A DNA stretch of 13,118 nt from an uncultured Methanobrevibacter sp. (GCA_902782595.1 CACZNW010000059.1:1-13118), one strand, 5' to 3'. Shown: positions 1 to 7,500, numbered from the stretch's first letter. Notes: generated by a model from the sequence alone, not told the origin. Numbers and translations: made by a program.

Positions 1-3
1 GTT

Positions 4-345
4 CTAATATTGCCCATTAACATTCCTCCTTAAAATTTCTTTCTGCTCATTTTTACTTAAAATAGTTAGCATATTTACGATTTGATCAATAATATCAACA
101 TCAAGATTATTTTCCCTAGCCAACCTCTCGATTTTTTCATGAACTATCTTTTCTCGATTTTCATCATAAATCGGCATGCCAAGATATTGCTTAGAAAACA
201 CAATACCTCTTGCAAGAGATGTTCTTTCGGAAATTAAATCACATAACTCATTATCAATTTCATCAATACGCTTACGAGATTCTTCGAGAAGTATTTCGGC
301 TTCTTCTTTATTTTCAAAAGATATTATTTCATCATTACTTTTCAA
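4..345 (-). CDS. aroQ: Chorismate mutase, AroQ class, monofunctional
   Basis: Converts chorismate to prephenate, the committed step toward phenylalanine and tyrosine, in the cytoplasm. The 113-residue all-helical protein matches the AroQ fold. Counting against the E. coli chorismate mutase domain with a constant offset of 13, the active-site residues are all present: R24, R41, K52, D61, R64, E65 and Q101. The start is TTG at 345-343, preceded by a GGTGA ribosome site four bases away; the frame upstream has no ATG or GTG before a stop. A TATA-like TTTATATA lies at 396-389, so the gene can have its own promoter. It is on the same strand as aroK, but a broken secreted-protein gene lies between them. 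No prephenate dehydratase or dehydrogenase domain is fused. The residue alignment was done by eye. Confidence 0.93.
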   Translation of the reverse strand: MKSNDEIISFENKEEAEILLEESRKRIDEIDNELCDLISERTSLARGIVFSKQYLGMPIYDENREKIVHEKIERLARENNLDVDIIDQIVNMLTILSKNEQKEILRRNVNGQY

Positions 346-388
346 AAAATCACCAAATTGATAATAATATAATTTATTGAAATCATAG

Positions 389-396
389 TATATAAA
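389..396 (-). promoter_or_regulatory. Candidate TATA box for aroQ
   Basis: TTTATATA on the minus strand, centred about 48 bases before the TTG start. Transcription would begin near 365-368, giving a leader of about 20 bases that includes the GGTGA ribosome site. It lies between the aroQ start and the end of the broken upstream gene, so aroQ need not depend on the aroK transcript. By eye only. Confidence 0.45.
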
Positions 397-411
397 CTAT
401 ATGCTTAGTAT

Positions 412-1622
412 TTAAATTAATCCATTAAATTTAAACAATGACTTCATCATTGAAAAAGATTTTCCAATTGAACCCCTTGCAATTTTACCGTGAGGAGTTT
501 TTACCTCACAGGTTACCGCAAGAATATGCTTTAGATTAACTTCATCTTCTAAAGCACCGGGATATTCCCCTCCGGCTTTCTTATATATTAAATACTTGAC
601 ATTGCTATCTTTAGCAATGAACTTTGCCATAACTGCACTTTGCTCCGTTGGACTGTAAGTTCCCATTGCAATATTTTTTCCTGGAACGCCTCCCGGTCGT
701 GTGCAGTGAAAATCACCATATGCATCGCATTTGAACTTAACAATTAATCTAACTGTTTTGTACGAAATGGTTCCTTTCACGTTGGCTTTTTCATTTAAAG
801 AAACACCATTATAATCCCTTACATTTTTTGCAGTCGCCTTTGGATTGATAAATGGAATTATATATGCTGTGCCGTTGACCGGATGGGATTCAAGATATTT
901 AATTAATTTCAATGCTGCAATTTGAGAAGACAATTCGTTACCGTGAACTCCCGCAGTAACAAATACCTTTTTACCATTCCCCCCTTTGAATTTAATCATG
1001 GGAGTGCCTTTTTTAGCAGCCTTAACCATTTTCTTAATCAGGACAGAATTAGAATATGAGATTTGATTTTTCTGTTCTTCTTTACATCCGCTCCAGATTT
1101 CCATTTGTAGACAGTTATTTTATAGGCATTCTTAACTGTAAGAATATTTGATCCTGAAATATTTTCACAGGAAAATGTAACCTTATATTTTCCAGCATTT
1201 AATTTTAACTTAATTGCTGCCCTCCCATTATCATCCGAGTTTACACTATATGTTTTACCGACTACCTTAAAAGTTACGGGTTTATTTTTTAAAATAACTC
1301 CATTGGAGCCTGTAACTTTTACGGAAAATGTCAGTGTTTTTGCATAAGTTGAAGTGATATCCTTTGCAGTTAATTTATTTACTTTACCTGAAACCCTAGT
1401 TTCTGAACTTGAATTTTCATTTAAAATGTTATCTTCACTTACAGATAATGAATTATTATCACTACTTCCAATTTCTAATTTATCCGAAGCTTCCGTAATA
1501 TGGGAATCCTCCATTATGTTCCGTTGATTACAATCCGTTAAATTAGGGCTATTTTCATTTGCACTGACAGCAGAAACAGCCAAAAACAAAAGTAAAAAGA
1601 CAAATAAAATTTTTTTGATGAT
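412..1622 (-). pseudogene. Broken gene: secreted Ig-like domain plus AstE/AspA-type zinc hydrolase
   Basis: The gene would encode about 400 residues: a signal peptide (KKILFVFLLLFLAVSAVSA), a Ser/Asn-rich linker, one Ig-like domain of the Methanobrevibacter adhesin type, then a succinylglutamate desuccinylase/aspartoacylase-like domain. The hydrolase part keeps HGNE (first two zinc ligands), an NP...R...LN block, GDFH (third ligand) and TCEVKTPHG with a candidate catalytic Glu. Two lesions are visible. The ribosome site GGAGG (1631-1627) is followed by ATC ATC AAA with no ATG, GTG or TTG in reach, so the start has apparently mutated to ATC. The N-terminal frame also runs to a stop at 1040-1038, while the hydrolase domain continues in the -1 frame. 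The frames join cleanly if one A is added to the A5 run at 1071-1067. The hydrolase domain is otherwise intact, so decay is recent, or one lesion is a sequencing error. Confidence 0.8.
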
Positions 1623-1865
1623 TTAACCTCCGTATTATATCATCATATTGAATTTTAATAATGATTTTTAATGTTTTTGATGTTAAAGTATTATGAGCCC
1701 ACATTGCTCCACAAACAACAGATTAAATGCTAATTTTGTTGATAGTATCTGAAATACAGTAGATTTTAAATTCTTTTATGGAATTTGACAGATTTAACTG
1801 CCGTTTTCTTCACATATATTTTAGTATTCAACCGTGAAAACAAATAAGAATACAGTTAGATTTTT

Positions 1866-2732
1866 TCATAATAATCTGCATCCCACATTATCAACCTGTG
1901 TTTTGATGACTCTGCCTTCATAACTGCTCCAGGCATCACCGACATCATCGGCTGTCCCGTCATCAACAATAGCAAAAAATGCAGATCCTGTTCCGGACAA
2001 TCCTGATGTTAAAGCACCCGCCGCCATGGCATCAACTGCAACTGAAGAATCAAAGCCCAAAGTTGCAGAATATATTAACCCGTTTAAACTAATTGCCTTA
2101 AGATAATCCTTTTTACATGCAAAATCAAATGCAACTTCGACCAATGGTGCTAAAACTTTCATTCGCCCGGCATCGGAATCACCTGATTTTGAATGAAAAT
2201 TAGGCATATAAATTAAAATGGAATGTTCACTCATTTTCTCCTTTAATATGAATTCCCTTTTTTTATTATCGGTAATGACAACTCCTCCAAAGTATGATGC
2301 AGTTGCATCATCAAAGGAACCGGTTATTGTAACTCCTGCTTCAAGAGAAGCATCAATTGCAGTGTTGATTACTTCCAAATCAGTTAATGGAGTCATGTTG
2401 AATTCATCGGCAATTATTTCTGAAGTCACCTTAACAATAGCATTTGAAGAAGCACTGCTACTTGACAAACCGGAAGCCATAGGCAATTTGGATTTGGTCT
2501 TTAAACTTATTCCAAACTCTTTATCCTCAATTTCATAATGGTTGAAAACTTTTTTTACACACAAATCCATTAAATAAGTATCTGCGCCAACATCGTTAAC
2601 ACATTCAATACCTTCTGAAACTGTTTTTGCCTCACATTCAATATCCAATCCTATACCGAATGCTGAACCGAAGCCTGTTGCTATTGCATTAATTATTGTT
2701 GCCGAACCCGGAGCCCTAACTATTTTTTTCAT
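1866..2732 (-). CDS. aroK: Shikimate kinase, archaeal GHMP type
   Basis: Phosphorylates shikimate to shikimate 3-phosphate with ATP in the aromatic amino acid pathway. The 288 residues match the archaeal GHMP-superfamily enzyme, which is unrelated to bacterial AroK. The N-terminal block APGSATIINAIATGFGSAFGIGLD is typical of this family; the sequence PMASGLSSSSASSNA at about 84-98 is the GHMP phosphate-binding loop; GALTSGLSGTGSAFFAIVDDG near the C terminus is the conserved glycine-rich GHMP motif 3. The ATG overlaps the TGA of the upstream glycosyltransferase as ATGA (2732-2729), so translation is probably coupled. No strong ribosome site of its own is visible. Length is normal for the family. 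Pantoate kinase and homoserine kinase are related GHMP enzymes, but the N-terminal block and the nearby chorismate mutase favour shikimate kinase. Confidence 0.93.
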   Translation of the reverse strand: MKKIVRAPGSATIINAIATGFGSAFGIGLDIECEAKTVSEGIECVNDVGADTYLMDLCVKKVFNHYEIEDKEFGISLKTKSKLPMASGLSSSSASSNAIVKVTSEIIADEFNMTPLTDLEVINTAIDASLEAGVTITGSFDDATASYFGGVVITDNKKREFILKEKMSEHSILIYMPNFHSKSGDSDAGRMKVLAPLVEVAFDFACKKDYLKAISLNGLIYSATLGFDSSVAVDAMAAGALTSGLSGTGSAFFAIVDDGTADDVGDAWSSYEGRVIKTQVDNVGCRLL

Positions 2733-3814
2733 TTTTTAACCTCATCATATGGAATATCAACCTGTGAAAAATCATAAGCCCTGGTTCTGGCATTCATAGA
2801 TAAAATTACTCTTAAATCCTCATCATTGACGAGTTTATCAACTGCTTCGGCAATTGATGAAATTTTATTTGGATTGACCAACAGTCCCACATCATCATTG
2901 ATTATTTCAGTAATTCCACCAACATTACTTCCAATTACCGGTTTTCCGCAGGCTAAAGCTTCAATTAATACCAGACCGAAACTTTCGGAAAATGACGGTA
3001 AAATTAAAACATCACAACTTGGAATGATATTTTCAACGTCGTTTCTGGAACCCGTAAATATCACATCACGTATATTCTCATCTTCAACCTTTTTCCTGAG
3101 CTTTTTGAATAAAGGCCCGTCACCTACAATTACCAGATAATAATCACTGTTGGCGATTTTTTTAGCTTCAAGAAGAGAATCAACATTTTTTCTTTTAATT
3201 AAATTACCGACAAAAAGTACAACTGGCTTGTCTTCAAGTTTATATTCCTTTTTAAATGAATTATTTTCTCTGGAAGAAAATTTATCAACATCAACTGAAT
3301 TCCAGGAAATTTTAGTTTTATTGGCAATTCCCACAACGCCTGTGGCTATTATTTCATGTTTTAATGCATTACTTACGGCAAAAACACCATCAGCTCCACT
3401 TAGTACTTTTTTAATAGTTGAGCGTGCCAACGGTTGATATTTATACAATTCAAACATGTCAGAACCATGAGCTGTAACATAGGTTTTAATATTATGTTCC
3501 TTTCCGACTTCAACGGCGGCGGCACCTGCAGGGAAGAGATAATGACCGTGAATAATATCAATATCCTCTTTTTCAATAAGCTTTTTCAATGCTTTTTTAG
3601 CATTTTTTTTAAACATTAAACCCCGCACGCCAGGAATGTTAAGTCCTTTAGTTCCGATTACATGAATACCATCAATATCCTTAATTTCCTTGTGAGGATA
3701 AGTTATTACATAAACTTCATGTCCCTCATCGACCAATTTTTTAGATAATGTGTGTATATGAACTCCGACTCCCCCGACATGAGGGGGGAACTGACCTACC
3801 ATAGCTATTTTCAT
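2729..3814 (-). CDS. Glycosyltransferase family 4 (GT-B fold)
   Basis: Transfers a sugar from a nucleotide-sugar donor with retention of configuration, probably at the cytoplasmic side of the membrane. The 361 residues show both GT-B halves. The N-terminal acceptor domain begins MKIAMVGQFPPHVGGVGVH, with the glycine-rich loop at 11-19, and has THAHGSDM-like ligands in TAHGSDM (114-120). The C-terminal donor domain has VLFVGNLIKRKN (199-210) and the GT4 EX7E motif E277-SFGLVLI-E285, followed by GKPVIGSNVGGITEII. A GGAG ribosome site lies at 3828-3825. It is the first gene of a two-gene unit with aroK, and the ATGA overlap makes coupling likely. Substrate cannot be read from the sequence; a glycolipid, S-layer glycan or pseudomurein-related role is possible. 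The link to shikimate kinase looks positional rather than functional. Confidence 0.9.
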   Translation of the reverse strand: MKIAMVGQFPPHVGGVGVHIHTLSKKLVDEGHEVYVITYPHKEIKDIDGIHVIGTKGLNIPGVRGLMFKKNAKKALKKLIEKEDIDIIHGHYLFPAGAAAVEVGKEHNIKTYVTAHGSDMFELYKYQPLARSTIKKVLSGADGVFAVSNALKHEIIATGVVGIANKTKISWNSVDVDKFSSRENNSFKKEYKLEDKPVVLFVGNLIKRKNVDSLLEAKKIANSDYYLVIVGDGPLFKKLRKKVEDENIRDVIFTGSRNDVENIIPSCDVLILPSFSESFGLVLIEALACGKPVIGSNVGGITEIINDDVGLLVNPNKISSIAEAVDKLVNDEDLRVILSMNARTRAYDFSQVDIPYDEVKK

Positions 3815-3860
3815 AAAAATAAAACTCCGATATTTATCAATTATATATAATGAAATAATG

Positions 3861-3870
3861 ATTTAAATAA
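3861..3870 (-). promoter_or_regulatory. Candidate TATA box for the glycosyltransferase-aroK operon
   Basis: TTATTTAAAT on the minus strand, centred about 52 bases before the ATG at 3814. Initiation some 26 bases downstream would leave a leader that still holds the GGAG site (3828-3825). A second TATA-like stretch (TTATATATAA, 3850-3841) is closer, but initiation from it would fall after the ribosome site. Confidence 0.4.
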
Positions 3871-3909
3871 CTATAACATTAAGTGCAAGATTCAAGCAAC
3901 ATGGCGATT

Positions 3910-3921
3910 AAAAAAAAAAAA
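3910..3921 (-). terminator. T12 tract, candidate archaeal terminator
   Basis: An uninterrupted run of 12 T on the minus strand, about 33 bases beyond the structured element at 3955-4063 and about 205 bases beyond the budA stop. Archaeal termination is driven mainly by T tracts, so this could end a budA read-through transcript or a separate small RNA. It also lies about 95 bases upstream of the glycosyltransferase start. Confidence 0.45.
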
Positions 3922-3954
3922 GATGGAAAGTATTGGAGCATTAAAAAATGTAAA

Positions 3955-4063
3955 TTCAGGAGCCACTCCAGTCGTTGAACCTGCAGCATATCTGACAGGC
4001 CGCATTAAGCCTTGAAAACTTATAAAATAATGACTGGAGTGGAAAAGTAACAGTTCTCCTGAA
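3955..4063 (-). ncRNA. Candidate structured RNA or MITE-like element
   Basis: The region can fold on either strand. The outer arms TTCAGGAG (3955-3962) and CTCCTGAA (4056-4063) pair perfectly over 8 bp. Next, CCACTCCAGTC (3963-3973) and GACTGGAGTGG (4032-4042) pair over 11 bp, extendable to about 15 with G-U pairs. The second pair of arms is offset by a 13-base one-sided bulge (4043-4055). Inside, CCTG-CAG / CTG-A-CAGG (3980-3999) makes a 7 bp hairpin with a 5-base loop and a bulged A. AGGC (3997-4000) can instead pair with GCCT (4009-4012), and GGAG-CCA-CTCC (3959-3969) can form a rival local hairpin, so alternative folds exist. The minus strand was chosen because the T12 tract lies beyond it in that direction. 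G+C content is clearly higher than the surroundings. I cannot assign it to a known RNA family; a short transposon derivative is the main alternative. Confidence 0.45.
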
Positions 4064-4099
4064 ATCCTAAATTTTGATTTGCCTGATTTGAGTCTATTC

Positions 4100-4121
4100 A
4101 GTTTTAAACGAAATTAAAACT
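4100..4121 (-). terminator. A+T-rich hairpin just after budA
   Basis: AGTTTTAA (4100-4107) and TTAAAACT (4114-4121) form an 8 bp stem with a 6-base loop, starting a few bases after the budA stop at 4128-4130. The stem is almost all A-T and no long T run follows directly, so it may be a weak terminator or simply an A+T-rich palindrome. Confidence 0.3.
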
Positions 4122-4127
4122 CAAAAT

Positions 4128-4931
4128 TTATTCGACACTGTTAATTTTAGCAGTCATATTCTCGGAGAAATCCATCTTTGCAAAAGACTCGCTTTGAGGA
4201 AGAATCATATCAAATTCCTGAATGGTGTCCATTCCTCCGGTTCCGTTTTCCATTGTCAATCCTAAAACGTGACCTCCCTTATCTTTAGCGTCATTTAGGA
4301 AATGCAAATGCCAACCATGCATGTTCAGTTCACTCATATATTCCGGGAAGTAGACTGCAACGATTGTTCCGGACTGGTTAGTGTAGTTGAATACACTCTG
4401 GTCAACTTTTGCAACTTCTGTAAATTCCTTATATGGTTTTTCCTGTTTTTCAACACTTCTAACGGTAATATTTGAGAAATCACCTTTGATTTTAGCAACA
4501 TATATGTTATTTATTCCGTATTTCTTAATTTCCTTATCCAAATGAGCTGTCAAATCATCAAAACTGCTGGCAGAAATTTCAGGTATCTTTTCATCTTCAT
4601 CAAAAGGAGTTACTGTTGAAAAAGGGACAGTTTCATTGTCTTTCATAACATTGACACTTCCGTCAGCAGCTGCCTGATAGACCACACCATCCAAAACAAT
4701 CATTTCGCCATTTACACCTTCAAAAGTACCCAGACCTGTATCTCCATATGATTTTAACTCTCCGACAGTGATTACACCATCATATTCCCCATGCATGAAT
4801 GACTGCATCAAGGAAACTTGATGTATTGCATCATCCATAGCTAAAAATTCGTTCTCTGCACTGACAGCTGAAATAGCTATCAAACACACAACAAAAATAC
4901 TTATGAACACTATCTTTTTATTTAACATCAT
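4128..4931 (-). CDS. budA: Secreted alpha-acetolactate decarboxylase
   Basis: Decarboxylates alpha-acetolactate to acetoin. The 267 residues match the ALDC family along their length: QVSLMQSFMHGEYDG, GELKSYGDTGLGTFEGVNGEM, the DGVVYQ...DGSV block, SVEKQEKPY, and the zinc site HGWHLHF...GGHVL. The zinc ligands are H208, H210 and H221, with the 2- and 11-residue spacing known from the Brevibacillus enzyme; R158 matches the conserved active-site Arg. The N terminus is a clear signal peptide, with a hydrophobic core at 7-20 ending SAVSA before ENE, so the enzyme should act outside the membrane. A GGAGG site sits four bases before the first ATG (4931) and seven before the second (4928); either could start translation. 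A TATA box lies at 4980-4971. It is transcribed alone; no acetolactate synthase gene is nearby. The last residue, E267, falls where the family has a conserved C-terminal Glu. Confidence 0.93.
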   Translation of the reverse strand: MMLNKKIVFISIFVVCLIAISAVSAENEFLAMDDAIHQVSLMQSFMHGEYDGVITVGELKSYGDTGLGTFEGVNGEMIVLDGVVYQAAADGSVNVMKDNETVPFSTVTPFDEDEKIPEISASSFDDLTAHLDKEIKKYGINNIYVAKIKGDFSNITVRSVEKQEKPYKEFTEVAKVDQSVFNYTNQSGTIVAVYFPEYMSELNMHGWHLHFLNDAKDKGGHVLGLTMENGTGGMDTIQEFDMILPQSESFAKMDFSENMTAKINSVE

Positions 4932-4940
4932 CTTTCCTCC

Positions 4941-5251
4941 TTTATTCTTAATATTTAATTGGTTTTAATTGTATTTAAATGTCCTTTTAAAACTTATGTA
5001 ATTTCATGTCACGAAATTTCTTCGCATTAATTTTCTTTATTTCTAATTTAAAAGTAGTACTCATATTTGAAGCAAATTTAGTATTTTCAGACATTATTTC
5101 TTTCCAAATGTTCAACATTTAATCGTATTATGATTTCATCCATCATATTATTCTAAATATTAAATTTCTAACTTTGATGCAAGATAATTTCAAATGGAGC
5201 CTCCGATTAGATTTAAATAAGAATATATTTAAATTAAATATTAAGAATAAA
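4941..5251. repeat. Inverted copy of the budA promoter/leader block
   Basis: A perfect 20-base inverted repeat has arms at 4941-4960 and 5232-5251; each arm reads from AATTAAATATT to AAGAATAAA in its own direction. Each arm is preceded 20-21 bases earlier by the same ATTTAAATA box (4980-4972 on minus, 5211-5219 on plus). The two blocks point away from each other, toward budA and toward the gene at 5419. The 487-base gap between these genes holds no gene I can support. It also has a 7 bp hairpin CCAACTT-CTTT-AAGTTGG at 5289-5306. Whether the plus-strand copy is an active promoter cannot be told from sequence. Confidence 0.6.
4971..4980 (-). promoter_or_regulatory. Candidate TATA box for budA
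   Basis: ATTTAAATAC on the minus strand, centred about 45 bases before the ATG at 4931. Predicted initiation is near 4950, leaving a leader of about 20 bases that includes GGAGG. The 20 bases at 4960-4941, across the predicted start site and leader, recur in inverted orientation at 5232-5251. Confidence 0.5.
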
Positions 5252-5418
5252 CAAAAATCATTAATTTAACATAATGTGCAGGAATTCACCAACTTCTTTA
5301 AGTTGGAAAAAATCAAATCTACAGTATAAGAAAAAACTGGAGTTAATTTAAATGATGTTAAAATCGCAATAGAGAAATTACATATTGATACTTAATAAAC
5401 TGATTAAAAATACTTAAA

Positions 5419-7404
5419 ATGAAAAGGGAACTGATTACTATGGAAACTATTAACCAAAAACAAACGCCCAAAAGAAATTTAAAAAGAAGCCTAATTGTAT
5501 TCATTGGAAATATCTTGGGAATATATTTAATATCTTACTTAGGATTAGGAGTCGAAGTTAGTGAATTCGGCAGCGTAACTCTTTTAGTAATATTTATTAG
5601 TCTAATCAATGCAATACTCTGGCCTATTTTAACAAGAATAGCAATGCCATTTTTAGTTCTAACCTTCGGTGTCGGAACATTAATATTAAATGGACTTCTG
5701 CTTCAGATTTTCGGACCACTCTTTGGGATAGAAATTAAAGGTGCCGCTATGATTCTTGTTCCATTGGCAATGGCCGCCGTTACAACTATACTGTCCTCAT
5801 TAATAACAATTGAAGATGACAGTTCATATTATAGGGCGGTTTTAAGAGATGCGGAAAAGAAAAGAAAAACCGAAATTAAAGATTATCCCGGAGTAATAAT
5901 TATTGAAATTGATGGACTTGCCTACGAAGTTCTATGTGAAGCAATCGAAAGAGGAGACATGCCCACGGTTAAAGCAATGATTGAAAGCAACGATTACACT
6001 CTTAGGATGTGGGAAACCGATTTATCTTCTCAAACTGGTGCGAGTCAGGCAGGAATCCTTCATGGAAATAATGAAGGTATTGTTGCATTTAGATGGATAG
6101 AAAAGAGTAACGGCAATCAGATGATGCAATGTTCCGGGATGACTAAAGTACCCGAATTAGAGGAAAGAATTTCAGACGGAAACGGATTGCTTGTGGATAA
6201 CGGAGCAAGCAGATCAAATCTATTCTCGGGAGATACTGATAATGTAATATTTACATTCAGTAAGATAACAGATTTCAAAAAATTATACAACAAGGCATGG
6301 TACTCCGTATTCTCCAATCCCAACAATTTTGCACGTATAATTGCTTTGTTTCTTGCAGACATAATACGTGAAATCTGGTCACAGCTCGTACATTCAATAA
6401 AAAATGTTAGGCCAAGAATAAGGCGTGGAATAGTATACATTCCAACAAGAGCGGCTACAAATGTATTTATGCGAGAAATCAATACTGCAACATTAATTGG
6501 AGACATGATGGTTGGAGATGTTGATGTTGCATACTCAACATACTTGGGTTATGATGAAATAGCCCACCACTCAGGAGTCAGAGATAATGACGCATGGTTT
6601 GCCCTAAGAGAAATGGACAAACAAATCAGACATTTAACTGAAGCAAATAAATACTGCCCTAGAAACTATCAGTTTGTCATTCAATCAGACCATGGACAGA
6701 CAAACGGAGCTACATTTACCCAAAGATATGGTGAAACATTTGAAGATTTTGTCAAATCACTGCTCCCCGAAGATATGAGCGTATTTGCAAAAATGAATTC
6801 AAATGAAGACCACTTCGCAGGAGACTACACTCCATTTTCAAGAAAAAATAAAAAAATAAAGAAAGAACAGGAAGAAGAACAGGAATTAAGTGACTCTGAA
6901 GTAATCGTATTGGCTTCAGGCAATCTTGCAATGATTTATCTGACACAATGGAGCCAACGATTAACATACGAAGAACTTAACAGCTATTTCCCTGAATTGA
7001 TACCGGGCATCATAAACAATGAATATGTCGGTTTCATTTTAGTTAGATCCCAGGAACACGGCGATTTAGCTATTGGGAAAAATGGAACTTATTACCTGGA
7101 CAGCGGTAAAATTGAAGGTGAAAACCCTCTTGAAGGATTCGGAGACAATATTGCAAGACATTTAAAAAGAACCAGCTCCTTTGAACATACTCCAGATATT
7201 CTAGTCAACAGTTTTTATGATGAAGAAGCGGATGAAGTATGTGCTTTTGAAGAACTGGTTGGAAGCCATGGAGGAGCCGGTGGAGACCAGTCAAAACCAT
7301 TCATATTGTACCCTTCAAGTTGGAAAGTTAGTGATGAGGAAATCGTCGGTGCAGAAAACATTTATAAGCTATTAAAAGAAAATTTAGCTGAATTAAAAAA
7401 ATAA
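5419..7404 (+). CDS. Holin-like 4-TM domain fused to alkaline-phosphatase-superfamily phosphodiesterase
   Basis: Residues 24-131 hold four hydrophobic segments (about 24-43, 52-70, 76-100, 107-130) that resemble the mycobacterial-type 4-TM holin-like family. From about 157 on, the protein is an alkaline-phosphatase-superfamily domain of the type I phosphodiesterase kind. Metal-site residues are visible: D165 in IIEIDGL, the likely nucleophile T206 in SQTGAS, D379 and H383/H384 in GYDEIAHHSG, D424-H425 in SDHGQTNG, and H617 in GSHGGAGG. A charged, coiled-coil-like stretch (476-493) interrupts the domain. The enzyme is probably membrane-anchored and acts on a phosphate ester or lipid-linked head group; the substrate is unknown. 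Despite the holin name it is unlikely to be a lysis protein. ATG 5419 has no ribosome site; ATG 5440 has GGGA at 5426-5429 in front and may be the true start, seven residues shorter. Confidence 0.85.
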   Translation: MKRELITMETINQKQTPKRNLKRSLIVFIGNILGIYLISYLGLGVEVSEFGSVTLLVIFISLINAILWPILTRIAMPFLVLTFGVGTLILNGLLLQIFGPLFGIEIKGAAMILVPLAMAAVTTILSSLITIEDDSSYYRAVLRDAEKKRKTEIKDYPGVIIIEIDGLAYEVLCEAIERGDMPTVKAMIESNDYTLRMWETDLSSQTGASQAGILHGNNEGIVAFRWIEKSNGNQMMQCSGMTKVPELEERISDGNGLLVDNGASRSNLFSGDTDNVIFTFSKITDFKKLYNKAWYSVFSNPNNFARIIALFLADIIREIWSQLVHSIKNVRPRIRRGIVYIPTRAATNVFMREINTATLIGDMMVGDVDVAYSTYLGYDEIAHHSGVRDNDAWFALREMDKQIRHLTEANKYCPRNYQFVIQSDHGQTNGATFTQRYGETFEDFVKSLLPEDMSVFAKMNSNEDHFAGDYTPFSRKNKKIKKEQEEEQELSDSEVIVLASGNLAMIYLTQWSQRLTYEELNSYFPELIPGIINNEYVGFILVRSQEHGDLAIGKNGTYYLDSGKIEGENPLEGFGDNIARHLKRTSSFEHTPDILVNSFYDEEADEVCAFEELVGSHGGAGGDQSKPFILYPSSWKVSDEEIVGAENIYKLLKENLAELKK

Positions 7405-7452
7405 TGTTTTCTTATGACAGTGCCTCAAAGTACAAAAATATCTGAAAAATAC

Positions 7453-7500
7453 AATAAGACATGGATTTTGTAATCCATATCTTATTCTTTATTATTTTTA
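7453..7500. terminator. Shared terminator hairpin between convergent genes
   Basis: Arms 7453-7467 and 7472-7486 form a 15 bp stem with one C/A mismatch and a TTGT loop. The right arm contains the stop codon of the minus-strand channel gene. A T-rich stretch (CTTTATTATTTTT) follows on the plus strand, so it should end the plus-strand phosphodiesterase transcript best. It may also act on the opposite strand. Confidence 0.65.

Noticed and set aside
1060..1075. Programmed -1 frameshift joining the two halves of the secreted protein gene
   Set aside because: The A5 run does not give a standard two-codon slippery heptamer in the upstream frame, and the missing start codon points to decay instead. 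Not fully excluded.
1038..1589. Reading the Ig-like part as a separate gene starting at TTG 1589
   Set aside because: The ribosome site is about 38 bases upstream of that TTG and the in-frame codons in between encode the rest of a signal peptide, so the true start was at 1622-1617 and has been lost.
3901..3978. Plus-strand 25-residue reading frame MAIKKKKDGKYWSIKK
   Set aside because: Overlaps the structured element, has no ribosome site, and gets its lysines from the A12 run.
3965..3990. tRNA gene suggested by GGTTCAAC on the minus strand
   Set aside because: The bases on either side of the TTC loop do not form a T stem and no acceptor or anticodon stem can be built.
5274..5351. Small plus-strand reading frame of 25 residues downstream of the inverted promoter copy
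   Set aside because: No ribosome site, low-complexity lysine-rich product and no recognisable family.
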